From Rhodospirillales bacterium (GTDB taxonomy: Bacteria; Pseudomonadota; Alphaproteobacteria; Acetobacterales; Acetobacteraceae), in assembly GCA_017304945.1 (NCBI GenBank), contig JAFKLG010000093.1, forward strand, positions 1-45,977: DNA of 45,977 nucleotides. Reading direction: 5' to 3'. The notes under the pieces were generated by a model. It was not told the origin of the DNA. It saw nothing but the letters and a program-made list of their open reading frames with translations, and searched no databases. Of the stretch, positions 28,017 to 35,442 are shown piece by piece. Both the position numbers and the translations under genes were made by a program. Position 1 is the first letter of the stretch; the number at the start of each line of letters is the position of its first letter.

Positions 28017-28520
28017 GTGCAAGCACTGCGGCAAGCGATGACGAACCTGTTCCGGTGGTCCGGCAATCAGGGTCGGACGGCCGTGGCACCGGCACTTCGG
28101 GACTGGGCCGCAAGGGGGCTCGTGCGATCGATCGAGGCGGCGCGGGAGCAGGCCATCGCCGACGGCGTCCGCCCCATCCCCCCCACCGTCTATCGCGGCC
28201 TCCTCGGCTTCTTCCCCGCGGCCTTGCTGCAGCGCGCCCGCTTCGGCGCCGGTGGGCGGCCGATCCTGCTGCCCGCGGTTCCGCTACGCTATGGCGACCC
28301 GGCGGCGGTGACGCTGGGCGACGTGATCCTGTTCCGTGACGAGCGCAGCGCGGGCGACCTCGATCTGTGGGCGCATGGGCTGACCCACATGATGCAGGTG
28401 CAGCGATGGGGCCTGCACGGCTACGTCACCCGCTACGTCGCCGACAGCATGGCGTTGGAGCAGGAGGCGAACGACAACGCCGCGCGGTTCGCAGAGTGGC
28501 GCGGGCGCCGGATCGGCTAG
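28017..28520 (+). CDS. DUF4157-like protein with degenerate metalloprotease motif
   Basis: A 167-residue protein from a GTG start at 28017, 7 nt after AGGAGA. Residues 97-158 follow the DUF4157 (eCIS core, zincin-like) pattern: AVTLGDVILFRDE, then LWAHGLTHMMQVQRWGLHGY and a later LEQEANDNAARF. The usual HExxH is here His120-Gly-Leu-Thr-His124, so the catalytic glutamate is replaced by glycine. Proteolysis is therefore unlikely unless another residue substitutes; metal binding could remain. A N-terminal amphipathic region precedes it, without a signal peptide. It is divergent from birA. Its job is unknown. Confidence 0.75.
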   Translation: MQALRQAMTNLFRWSGNQGRTAVAPALRDWAARGLVRSIEAAREQAIADGVRPIPPTVYRGLLGFFPAALLQRARFGAGGRPILLPAVPLRYGDPAAVTLGDVILFRDERSAGDLDLWAHGLTHMMQVQRWGLHGYVTRYVADSMALEQEANDNAARFAEWRGRRIG

Positions 28521-28849
28521 CAGACCCGACTGCCGCCGCTGGCCCGCCACCGCGCCGCCCCACAGGGTTCCTCCCGATTGGGTGGCCCACTGGTGCGGCC
28601 CCACTCGGTCCGCCCCACTCGTCCGCCCCACTCGTCCGCCCCACTGGGCGCCCCACTCATCCACCCCACTGGGCGCCCCACCGGCCGCCAGGACCATGGC
28701 GCATCGGCCTGGACGGAAGGTGATCAGGCGTGCCGGCGCGACCGCCCGACACAGCGGAACCCTCCCCTTCGCCACTCGTTCTGTTCCTGCGGCCCAGCGC
28801 TTCGGTTCGCCGAGCGGCTTACGGGCTGCGTCACATCAGGAGACGACGC
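28521..28849. repeat. Gene-free region with CCCCACT tandem repeats
   Basis: No gene is supported in this 329-bp gap. From 28599 to about 28688 there are seven copies of a 12-14 bp unit starting CCCCACT or CCCCACC, with variable tails such as cgtccg and gggcg. The last 60 bp before csbD contain its ribosome site (AGGAGA, 28839-28844). Confidence 0.75.
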
Positions 28850-29032
28850 ATGGACAAGGACCGGATGGAAGGCATGGCGCACCAGGCGAAGGGCGCCGTC
28901 AAGCAGGCCGCCGGGAAGGTGACCGGCGACGAGAAGATGAAGGCCGAAGGCACGGCCGAGAAGGCCGGTGGGAAGGTGCAGAACGCGGTGGGCGGCGCGA
29001 AGGACAGCGTGCGCGACGCCACCAAGGACTGA
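28850..29032 (+). CDS. CsbD family stress protein
   Basis: A 60-residue hydrophilic protein (MDKDRMEGMAHQAKGAVKQA at the N-terminus) with the paired CsbD motifs: a GAVKQAAGKVTGDEKMKAEG segment followed by EKAGGKVQNAVG. CsbD-like proteins are small general-stress proteins of unclear mechanism, often induced by osmotic or stationary-phase stress. The start at 28850 follows AGGAGA by 5-6 nt. It is convergent with the response regulator, and a perfect 14-bp hairpin separates them. Confidence 0.93.
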   Translation: MDKDRMEGMAHQAKGAVKQAAGKVTGDEKMKAEGTAEKAGGKVQNAVGGAKDSVRDATKD

Positions 29033-29055
29033 CCTCGGCCGAGAGGACTAAGGCG

Positions 29056-29087
29056 CGGAGTACCGGGACGTCAGTCCCGGTACTCCG
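29056..29087. terminator. Perfect bidirectional hairpin between csbD and the response regulator
   Basis: CGGAGTACCGGGAC (29056-29069), loop gtca, GTCCCGGTACTCCG (29074-29087). The right arm also encodes the last residues of the response regulator, whose stop codon (29071-29073) is in the loop. Likely ends both convergent transcripts. Confidence 0.75.
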
Positions 29088-29547
29088 ACCGGCCGTCGGT
29101 CAGGTCAGCCTGGTCGAACGGTGACTGGCCGCGTTCCATCGCCCGGGCCTCCACGATCCGCAGTTCGGCCAGCAGCCGCTCCGCCGGGAACGGCTTTTCG
29201 ATGAACCCGTCGAACCTGAACCCCGGCGGCGGGCTGGCGCCGCTCATGAACAGGATCGGGCAGCGCGGACGCGCATGCCGGATCCGCCCGGCCAAGGTCA
29301 GGCCGTTGACCCCCGCCCCCAGATTGACGTCGATCAGCAACGTCACCGGATCCGGCAGGCGGGCGAGTTCCCTCAGCGCCTCGAGCGCGGAAGCCGCCGC
29401 GACGACGAAGTGACCTTCGTCGCGCAGCAGGTCGCACGTCGATTCCCGCACGCCATAGTTGTCATCCACCACCATCACCCGGGTCGGCGGTTGCAGGCGG
29501 GGCCAGTCGCGCATGGCCCTGTCTTGCCGTGCTGCCGGCTCAGCCAT
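29071..29547 (-). CDS. Single-domain response regulator
   Basis: A 158-residue CheY-like receiver with no output domain. Acidic pair in VMVVDDNYGVRES, phospho-acceptor Asp in TLLIDVNLGAG, the conserved Ser in ILFMSGA and Lys in GFIEKPF are all present. The family serves as phosphorelay shuttle or binds partner proteins. I start at 29547, which overlaps the upstream gene by 8 nt (ATGGCTGA) and suggests coupling; an ATG at 29514 directly before DWPRLQPP is a good alternative. No cognate kinase is adjacent; the hybrid kinase ending in an HPt at 11225 could supply phosphate, but this is only a possibility. Confidence 0.88.
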   Translation of the reverse strand: MAEPAARQDRAMRDWPRLQPPTRVMVVDDNYGVRESTCDLLRDEGHFVVAAASALEALRELARLPDPVTLLIDVNLGAGVNGLTLAGRIRHARPRCPILFMSGASPPPGFRFDGFIEKPFPAERLLAELRIVEARAMERGQSPFDQADLTDGRSEYRD

Positions 29548-29984
29548 CGCGCCACGCGCCCTGGCGCGCAATCTCCCGCACGCCGTCGCGCGACATCTCC
29601 CGCGCACCTTCGCGCGACATCTCCCGCGCACCTTCGCGCGACAGCTCCCGCGCGCCTTCGCGCGACCTCACGGACGGCTGTGTTCCTGCCCGCCCCCAAC
29701 CCAACAGTTCGGACCCATGCGGCAAGCGGGGCACGGCGCGGCTCGCCCGCCAATACTGGTCGAGCGTGCGACTAAGGAGTTCACTCACCTGATCCAGGCG
29801 CGTATCGCCCAACCTGTCGATGGTGCGCTTTGCAACGCCCAGGCCAATGCCCACGGCCGTCAGCGCTTCGATCATCTCGGAGAAGTCGTCGGGCGCGAAC
29901 ATGAACCTGTCCCCGCCCACGCCGCGGCTGTCCGCACTGCCTCCGGGATGTGGTGGAGGCTGGTATCCTGTTTCCCCGGTCATT
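29540..29984 (-). CDS. Unknown protein with C-terminal Ser-Arg-Glu-Gly-Ala octapeptide repeats
   Basis: About 147 residues from the ATG at 29984 (MTGETGYQPPPHPGG), chosen because AAGGTGG lies upstream; an in-frame ATG at 30073 is also possible but overlaps the FNR box. A helical core FSEMIEALTAVGIGLGVAKR and DQVSELLSRTLDQYWRAS is followed by a linker and 4-5 copies of an 8-residue repeat SREGAREM. The repeats are strongly charged and probably helical or disordered. The gene is upstream of, and overlaps, the response regulator, so the two are likely coexpressed. No family is recognised. Confidence 0.6.
29563..29670. repeat. 24-bp tandem repeat inside the octapeptide-repeat gene
   Basis: Unit cgcgcgacatctcccgcgca plus 4 nt. 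Units at 29563-29586 (diverged), 29587-29610, 29611-29634 (identical), 29635-29658, and a partial one to about 29670. The period is a multiple of three and keeps the frame. Confidence 0.9.
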
Positions 29985-30072
29985 CCCGTCCACCTTATGG
30001 TTGTTGCGACGAGCTGGGTGTGACGTTTAGCCAATGGTTGATGCGGCCCGCGACGTTCGTAGCGGGAGAACA

Positions 30073-30086
30073 TTGATCCAAATCAA
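30073..30086. promoter_or_regulatory. Perfect FNR/FixK-type box
   Basis: TTGATCCAAATCAA matches TTGAT-N4-ATCAA exactly and is fully palindromic in its half sites. It lies in the gap between the octapeptide-repeat gene (start 29984, minus) and the Crp/Fnr gene (start 30251, plus), whose recognition helix fits this site. This is a short AT-richer island. Confidence 0.85.
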
Positions 30087-30250
30087 GGAAATGTCTAAAT
30101 TACGGGCGCCTACTCGCAGAGATTGAGCGAACACCTCTCATCGCTCACCACGCCGTGAGTGATCGGGCTGGTCGACACGTCGCGGAACCGGGTTTTGCCG
30201 CGTTTTGTCGCGGCGGGGTGCGGGCCGGGTTCGGCCCCGAAAGGAATGAC

Positions 30251-31063
30251 ATGGCGACGGTGCCTCCCAGTGGACGACCGCCGCCGCTTCGCGCCGGGCC
30301 GGTCATCCATGCCCCGCAGCTCTGGCAGCATTGTCCCGACCCCCTCTCGACCGGCGCGACAGATCCGCAGCTCGCGGAAATCGCGAGCGTCGTCCGGTTC
30401 CACCGCGGCGAGTTCCTCTGCCGTCAGGACGAACCGGCCGTGGCGATGTTCAGCCTCATCTCAGGCGCGGCCAGCGCGTGGTTGCGGACCCCCGAGGAAG
30501 GTCAGCAAGTGATCGGGTTCCTGTTCGCCAACGACCTCGTGGGCCTCTCGCGCGACGGCCTCTATCGCGACACCGCAAAGGCGGTGGCGCCCGTGACCGC
30601 CTATCGCCTGCCGGCCGACGCGCTCGAGCGGCGGTTGCGTCGCAGCCCCGAACTGGCGTTCGCGGTGATCCGCAAGCTGTCGCACGACCTGCACGCGGCC
30701 CACGAATACGCGCTGATGATGAGTCGCCCCCGTGCCGTCAGCCGGCTCGCGGTGTTCCTGCAACGCCAGGCCGCTCGGGTGCGCGACGGCAGCGACGGGT
30801 CGCACGAAATCTTCCTGCCGATGAGCCGGACCGAAATCGCCCTATACCTCAACATCACGCCCGAGGCGGTCAGCCGGTCCTTCGCGGAACTGCTGCGGCA
30901 GGGAACCATCCGCGTGCGTGAGCGGCGCTTCGTCAGCATCCTCGACCATGCCGCGCTCGCGGAGCTGGTCGTCGCCCCCCGAACGGGCGGTCCCGGCAGC
31001 GAACCGGGCGGCGGCGCGCCGCCGGGCCAGTCCGACCCCGACGACGCCCCCTGCACTTTCTAG
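30251..31063 (+). CDS. Crp/Fnr family transcriptional regulator, FNR-type recognition helix
   Basis: A 270-residue regulator: cyclic-nucleotide-like sensor domain (about 30-145; QDEPAVAMFSLISGAASAWL), long dimer helix, and a C-terminal HTH. The recognition helix reads ITPEAVSRSFAELLRQG, with the Glu-x-x-Ser-Arg that FNR, FixK and Dnr use to read TTGAT half sites. Only two cysteines are in the sensor half (HCPDP, FLCRQD), not the four that bind the FNR [4Fe-4S] cluster, so it is unlikely to sense oxygen as FNR does; a FixK or Dnr-like role is possible. The start at 30251 follows AAAGGA. Autoregulation via the box at 30073 is likely. Confidence 0.9.
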   Translation: MATVPPSGRPPPLRAGPVIHAPQLWQHCPDPLSTGATDPQLAEIASVVRFHRGEFLCRQDEPAVAMFSLISGAASAWLRTPEEGQQVIGFLFANDLVGLSRDGLYRDTAKAVAPVTAYRLPADALERRLRRSPELAFAVIRKLSHDLHAAHEYALMMSRPRAVSRLAVFLQRQAARVRDGSDGSHEIFLPMSRTEIALYLNITPEAVSRSFAELLRQGTIRVRERRFVSILDHAALAELVVAPRTGGPGSEPGGGAPPGQSDPDDAPCTF

Positions 31064-31086
31064 CCGGCGCCGTCACGCCGGGGCGT

Positions 31087-32193
31087 TCAACCCGTCTGCG
31101 ACACCGTCACCACGTGGTCGGCGATGGCGAGCGAGGCGGTCAGGCCGGGGCTCTCGATCCCGAACAGGTTGACGAGGTTCGGGATCCCGTGGGTCTGCGG
31201 CCCCTGCACGACGAAATCCTGGGCCGGCGCGCCCTTCGGCACGATCTTCGGCCGGATGCCCGCATAGCCGGGCTGGAGCGCGCCGTCCTTCAGTTCCGGC
31301 CAGTATTTGCGAACGGCCGCATAGAAACTGTCGGCACGGTGCGGATCCACCGTGTAGTCCGGTGCGTCCACCCACTCCACGTCCGGCCCGAACCGCGCCT
31401 GGCCGCCGAGATCGACCGTCAGGTGGACGCCGAGCCCGCCGGGAACCGGGACGGGGTAGATCAGGCGGGAGAAGGGGGAACGACCGGAGAGGGTGAAGTA
31501 GTTGCCCTTGGCATAATAGGGCGTCGGCACGCGGTCGGGCGGCATGCCGTCGAGCTTGCGGGCGAGCGCCGGCGCCGTCAGCCCCGCGGCGTTGACCAGC
31601 AGCCGGCAGCGCAAGGTGATCGGGTCGGCCCCGCCGACATCGAGTTCGATCCGCCGGTCGCGAACCCGCCCGCCCAGCACCGGCGAGAAGAACACGCAGG
31701 CGGCGCCCGCATTCTCCGCATCGCCCTGCAGCGCCAGCATGTAGGCATGGCTGTCGATGATGCCGGTGGTGGGGGACAGCAGCGCACTCGTGCAGGCGAG
31801 GTTCGGCTCGAGCGCGACGGCCTCGGCGGCGGAGAGCACGCGCATGCCCTCGACCCCGTTCGCCTCCGCACGCTGTTTGATGCCGGCGAGCATCGCGTCT
31901 TCCTGCGCGCTGGTCGCGACGATCAGCTTGCCGCAGTTCAGATGCGGCACGCCCCGCTCCGCGCAGTAGCCGTACAGGGCGCGGCGGCCGGCGACGCAGA
32001 ACCGCGCCATCAGGCTGTTGGCCGGATAGTAGATGCCGGCGTGGATCACCTCGCTGTTGCGCGAGGACGTGCCGGTGCCGATCCCCTCTTCCGCCTCCAG
32101 CACGATGACCTCGCGACCGGAGAGCGCCAGTGCGCGGGCGACGGCGAGACCGACCACCCCGGCGCCCACGACCACGCAATCGACGTCTTCCAC
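31087..32193 (-). CDS. lhgO: L-2-hydroxyglutarate oxidase/dehydrogenase-like FAD protein
   Basis: A 368-residue FAD-dependent oxidase of the DAO family. [13 protein letters not shown] is the dinucleotide motif, and [24 protein letters not shown] is the highly typical LhgO segment, with [12 protein letters not shown] further on. The family oxidises L-2-hydroxyglutarate to 2-oxoglutarate, passing electrons to the respiratory chain, and so removes a toxic by-product. The symbol is from these motifs; closely related proteins with other hydroxy acids exist. It is divergent from panE and its stop lies 23 nt from the convergent Crp/Fnr stop. Confidence 0.88.
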   Translation of the reverse strand: MEDVDCVVVGAGVVGLAVARALALSGREVIVLEAEEGIGTGTSSRNSEVIHAGIYYPANSLMARFCVAGRRALYGYCAERGVPHLNCGKLIVATSAQEDAMLAGIKQRAEANGVEGMRVLSAAEAVALEPNLACTSALLSPTTGIIDSHAYMLALQGDAENAGAACVFFSPVLGGRVRDRRIELDVGGADPITLRCRLLVNAAGLTAPALARKLDGMPPDRVPTPYYAKGNYFTLSGRSPFSRLIYPVPVPGGLGVHLTVDLGGQARFGPDVEWVDAPDYTVDPHRADSFYAAVRKYWPELKDGALQPGYAGIRPKIVPKGAPAQDFVVQGPQTHGIPNLVNLFGIESPGLTASLAIADHVVTVSQTG

Positions 32194-32295
32194 TCTGCCT
32201 GTCTCCTCCCGCGCGCCCGTCCCGGCGGCGGTCCCGGTTTACGCGTGGGCGCCGACCCGCGCTAGGCTCGCGCTACCATGAAGGAACCAGGACAG

Positions 32296-33219
32296 ATGCG
32301 CATTGCGGTGATCGGAACGGGAGGCGTGGGCGGTGCGTTCGGCGCGGCGCTCGCACAGGCAGGCGGCGACGTGACCTTCGTGGCGCGCGGCGCGCATTTG
32401 GCGGCGATGCGGGAGAACGGGCTGCGCATCGAGGGCGATCGCGGCACGACCGTGGTGGCGCCCTGCCAGGCCACCGACGATCCGGCCTCGATCGGGCCGG
32501 TGGACGTGGTGCTGTTCTGCGTCAAGCTGTGGGACGTGGAGAGCGCGGGCGCCGCGATCCGCCCACTGGTCGGGCCGGAGACGGCGGTGATCCCGGTGCA
32601 GAACGGGATCGATGCGGCGGAGCGGCTGCAGCCGATCCTGGGGTCGAACGCGGTGATGGGCGGCACCGTCGCGATCAGCGCGACCATCGCCGCCCCGGGC
32701 GTGATCCGCCAGACCGGCACCTTCATGACCATGACGTTCGGGGAACTCGACGGCAGCATGTCGCCGCGCGGCGAGCGCTTCCTGGCGCTGTGCAAGGCAG
32801 CGGGGTTCCAGGCCTCGCTGAGCGCGACGATCGAGACGGCGATCTGGATGAAGTTCATCATGCTGACGGCGATGAGCGGCAGCACCGCCCTCGCCCGCCT
32901 GCCGATCGGCAGGCTGCGCGACGATCCGGACTCGCTATGGATGGTCGAGCAGATCATGCGCGAGACCGATGCGGTCGGCCGCGCGCGCGGTGTCGCATTG
33001 CCGCCGGATGCGGCGGACAGGCTGCTGGCCGGGATCCGCAACAACCCGCCGAACATGATGGCCTCGATGGCGGTGGACCTGCTGCGCGGCAACCGGCTCG
33101 AGCTCCCCTGGCTCGCCGGCAAGGTCGTGGCGCTCGGGCGCGAGCTGGGCGTGCCGACGCCGGTCAATGCGACGGTGTTCGCAGCGCTGAAGCCGTATGC
33201 GGAGGGGGCGCCCGCCTGA
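32296..33219 (+). CDS. 2-dehydropantoate 2-reductase family protein
   Basis: A 307-residue NADPH-dependent ketopantoate reductase homologue. The N-terminal Rossmann motif is IGTGGVGGAFGAALA, then VDVVLFCVKLWDVE and VIPVQNGIDAAERL; the catalytic lysine region is IWMKFIMLTAMSG and the C-terminal domain has NPPNMMASMAVDL. I place the start at 32296, after AGGA; an ATG at 32278 adds six residues. The true PanE makes pantoate for coenzyme A, but alphaproteobacteria carry several paralogues in catabolic settings, and here the neighbour is an LhgO-like oxidase, so the pantothenate role is not assured. Confidence 0.88.
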   Translation: MRIAVIGTGGVGGAFGAALAQAGGDVTFVARGAHLAAMRENGLRIEGDRGTTVVAPCQATDDPASIGPVDVVLFCVKLWDVESAGAAIRPLVGPETAVIPVQNGIDAAERLQPILGSNAVMGGTVAISATIAAPGVIRQTGTFMTMTFGELDGSMSPRGERFLALCKAAGFQASLSATIETAIWMKFIMLTAMSGSTALARLPIGRLRDDPDSLWMVEQIMRETDAVGRARGVALPPDAADRLLAGIRNNPPNMMASMAVDLLRGNRLELPWLAGKVVALGRELGVPTPVNATVFAALKPYAEGAPA

Positions 33220-33394
33220 CCCGGCGGGTTCGCGGTACGCGCCGCGCCATCTGGGATCGGCACCCGCCACCGGGACCCTGAACGCCACCGCCGGAGCCAC
33301 CAGCGCCAGGCCGCGGCCGCGCACTGCCGCCGAGCGGTGCGGGGCCACACGCCGTGCTTGCAGCGCGACCGGCAACCGCGCGATACGCCGACCC

Positions 33395-34258
33395 ATGCTG
33401 ACCCTGCGCGCGCATGACGCCTCCCTCCTCGTCGCCCCCGCGAGCGGCGGCGCCATCGCCGGCTGGGCGCGCGGCCCGATCCGGCTGTTGCGCATGCCGC
33501 TGGCCGAGGCGGTGCTGCAGGGCGACGTGCACGGGATGGCGTGCTTCCCGCTGCTGCCCTACGCCAATCGCATCGGCCACGCCCGCTTCCCCTGGGCCGG
33601 GACCACCTGGCACCTGCGCCCCTTCCCCGGTCATTTGCACGCGCTGCACGGCGTGGGCTGGAAGCGCCCCTGGGAGGTGGCGGCGCTGTCCGACGCCTCC
33701 GTGCGGCTGACGCTCCGGCATGATCCGTCGGGGCCGGACGGCGCGCTCGACTGGCCGTTCGCCTTCACCGCGACGCAGGAGATCGCGCTCGAGCCGGACC
33801 GGTGCCGGATCACCCTCTCGATGACCAACCGGCACGCCGCGCCGGCGCCGGCCGGTCTCGGCCTTCACCCGTATTTCCCCGCGCCCGGGGCGATGTTGCA
33901 GTTCGATGCCGGGTCGGTGTGGCAGAACGACGCGACCAACCTGCCGCGCGAACGCACCCCGATTCCGGCCGCCTGGACCCACGCGGGCGGCCAGCCGATC
34001 GGGGCGGTCGCGCTCGACAACTGCTTCGTGGGCTGGCGTCAGCCGGCGGTGCTGCGCTGGCCGACCCATGCGCTGACACTGACCGCCGACCCGATCTTCG
34101 ACCACCTTCAGGTCTACACGCCACCGGGCCAGGCGTTCTTCGCCGTGGAGCCGGTCAGTCACGCGCCGGACGCGCTCAATCACGCGGGCGCGCCGGGGAT
34201 GCGGGTGCTCGCGCCGGACGAGACGCTGTCCGGTTCGGTCATGCTCCACATGACCTGA
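33395..34258 (+). CDS. Aldose 1-epimerase (mutarotase) family protein
   Basis: A 287-residue galactose-mutarotase-fold protein. Substrate-binding landmarks are LLPYANRI, FPGHLHALHG with a histidine, the catalytic His region LGLHPYF, and the Glu in FFAVEPVSHAPD. The family interconverts alpha and beta anomers of sugars. I start at the ATG at 33395; the frame is open upstream but low-complexity. It is 175 nt downstream of the ketopantoate reductase homologue and 104 nt upstream of the DedA gene on the same strand. Confidence 0.9.
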   Translation: MLTLRAHDASLLVAPASGGAIAGWARGPIRLLRMPLAEAVLQGDVHGMACFPLLPYANRIGHARFPWAGTTWHLRPFPGHLHALHGVGWKRPWEVAALSDASVRLTLRHDPSGPDGALDWPFAFTATQEIALEPDRCRITLSMTNRHAAPAPAGLGLHPYFPAPGAMLQFDAGSVWQNDATNLPRERTPIPAAWTHAGGQPIGAVALDNCFVGWRQPAVLRWPTHALTLTADPIFDHLQVYTPPGQAFFAVEPVSHAPDALNHAGAPGMRVLAPDETLSGSVMLHMT

Positions 34259-34362
34259 TCGTAACGTTCTCGCATGTCTCAGTTTGCGGGAAACGCTTCC
34301 CTTTCGCGCACGCCCCCAGCATAGTCTGAGCTTCGCTCACTCGCCGGGAGGTCACGGACGCC

Positions 34363-34989
34363 GTGCTGTGGTCATGGATCAATGCTGCGGTCGACCTCGT
34401 GGCGCAGAACCCGAGCTGGGCGTTGGCGATTGCATTCGCGGCGGCAATCATCGAGGCGGTCGCGGTGCTGGGCATCATCATCCCCGGCACGCCCATCCTG
34501 ATGGCGGTGGCGGGCGCGGCGGCGATGGCGGGGCAGCCGATGCTGCCTTTCCTGCTGCTGGCGATCGTGGGGGCGGTGATCGGCGACTTCGTCTCCTTCT
34601 GGGTCGGAGAGCGCTACAGCCGCCAGTTGCGGCTGATGTGGCCGTTCCGCACCCGCCCGCATTTGATGCTGCAGGCCGATCGGTTCTTCCAGCGCTATGG
34701 CACGCTGAGCGTGGCGTTGTGCCGGTTCATCCCGGTGCTGCGCTCGACGGTGCCGCTGGTCGCCGGCATGGCGGGCATGCAGCGCCAGCGTTTCATCGTC
34801 GCCAACATCCTGTCGGCCTTCGTCTGGGCCCCGGTGCACGTGTTCCCGGCACAGTTCGCAGGCCTGTCGCTCGAGCGGCTGCAGGACGGGGATTGGCAGA
34901 CGGCGACGCTGTGGGCCGCCGCCCTGGCCGGCTGCTGCGCCGGCGGCTGGGTGCTGCACCGCCGCGTCGTCGCTGTGCGGGCGCGGTGA
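34363..34989 (+). CDS. DedA family membrane protein
   Basis: A 208-residue SNARE-associated/DedA protein starting at GTG 34363 with GGGAGGT upstream. It has the hallmark IEAVAVLGIIIPGTPIL at the first re-entrant segment, GDFVSFWVGERY, and the FxRFIPVLRSTVPLVAGMAGM stretch with the key arginine. DedA proteins are implicated in lipid carrier (undecaprenyl phosphate) recycling and membrane homeostasis. About five TM segments are visible. The neighbours give no hint of its specific substrate. Confidence 0.92.
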   Translation: MLWSWINAAVDLVAQNPSWALAIAFAAAIIEAVAVLGIIIPGTPILMAVAGAAAMAGQPMLPFLLLAIVGAVIGDFVSFWVGERYSRQLRLMWPFRTRPHLMLQADRFFQRYGTLSVALCRFIPVLRSTVPLVAGMAGMQRQRFIVANILSAFVWAPVHVFPAQFAGLSLERLQDGDWQTATLWAAALAGCCAGGWVLHRRVVAVRAR

Positions 34990-35135
34990 AACGCGTCGCG
35001 GTGCGCGTGCGGTGAACGATCGTCGCCGTGTCGGCGCGCTGAAACCGTCATCGCGGTATGCGCGCGCGCTGAGTTGGGGAACCCGCCGGCCCCGCTGACG
35101 TTCGAGCGCCTCGACCCATCGGTACGAGGCTCCGA

Positions 35136-35297
35136 ATGACCCGAATGTTCCTGCTGGCCTCGATGCTGCTCGCGCTTGCCGGGTGCGGTGTCGTCGCCTT
35201 CCCGTTCCGCGTCACCGGCGATGCCATCCAGGCCGTCCCCGTCGTCGGAAAGCCGCTCGGAACACCAGTGCATGCGGTGGGCGACGTCATCGACTGA
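35136..35297 (+). CDS. Very small lipoprotein
   Basis: I translated a 53-residue frame, MTRMFLLASMLLALAGCGVV onward, from the ATG at 35136 to the TGA at 35295-35297. The signal sequence ends in the lipobox LALAGC, so the mature lipoprotein would have 37 residues: CGVVAFPFRVTGDAIQAVPV, then a short GKPLGTPVHAVGDVID tail. Short lipoproteins with this FPFRVTGDA and VGDVID pattern recur in alphaproteobacteria; I do not know a function. An 11-bp hairpin at 35371-35398 follows. Confidence 0.8.
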   Translation: MTRMFLLASMLLALAGCGVVAFPFRVTGDAIQAVPVVGKPLGTPVHAVGDVID

Positions 35298-35370
35298 CGC
35301 CAGCCCGCAGCCGCGGCCCCTGCCCGCCATCGCCGGCACGTTGCGGACAACGTCAGAGATGGTTGATCGA

Positions 35371-35398
35371 CGGCGGGCGGCTTCCTTGCCGCCCGCCG
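35371..35398. terminator. Hairpin between the small lipoprotein and the LysR gene
   Basis: CGGCGGGCGGC (35371-35381), loop ttcctt, GCCGCCCGCCG (35388-35398): a perfect 11-bp stem between convergent genes. Confidence 0.7.
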
Positions 35399-35442
35399 CA
35401 GGATCAGGTGACTGGTGTGAGACGGAACACGCCAAGTGTCGC

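Noticed and set aside
28599..28688. Possible CRISPR array
   Set aside because: Units are only 12-14 bp, directly adjoining and without unique spacers; no cas genes.
29563..29670. Possible CRISPR or REP array
   Set aside because: 24-bp units are contiguous and in frame within a protein gene.
30251..31063. Classical oxygen-sensing FNR
   Set aside because: Only two cysteines in the sensor half; four are needed for the [4Fe-4S] cluster.
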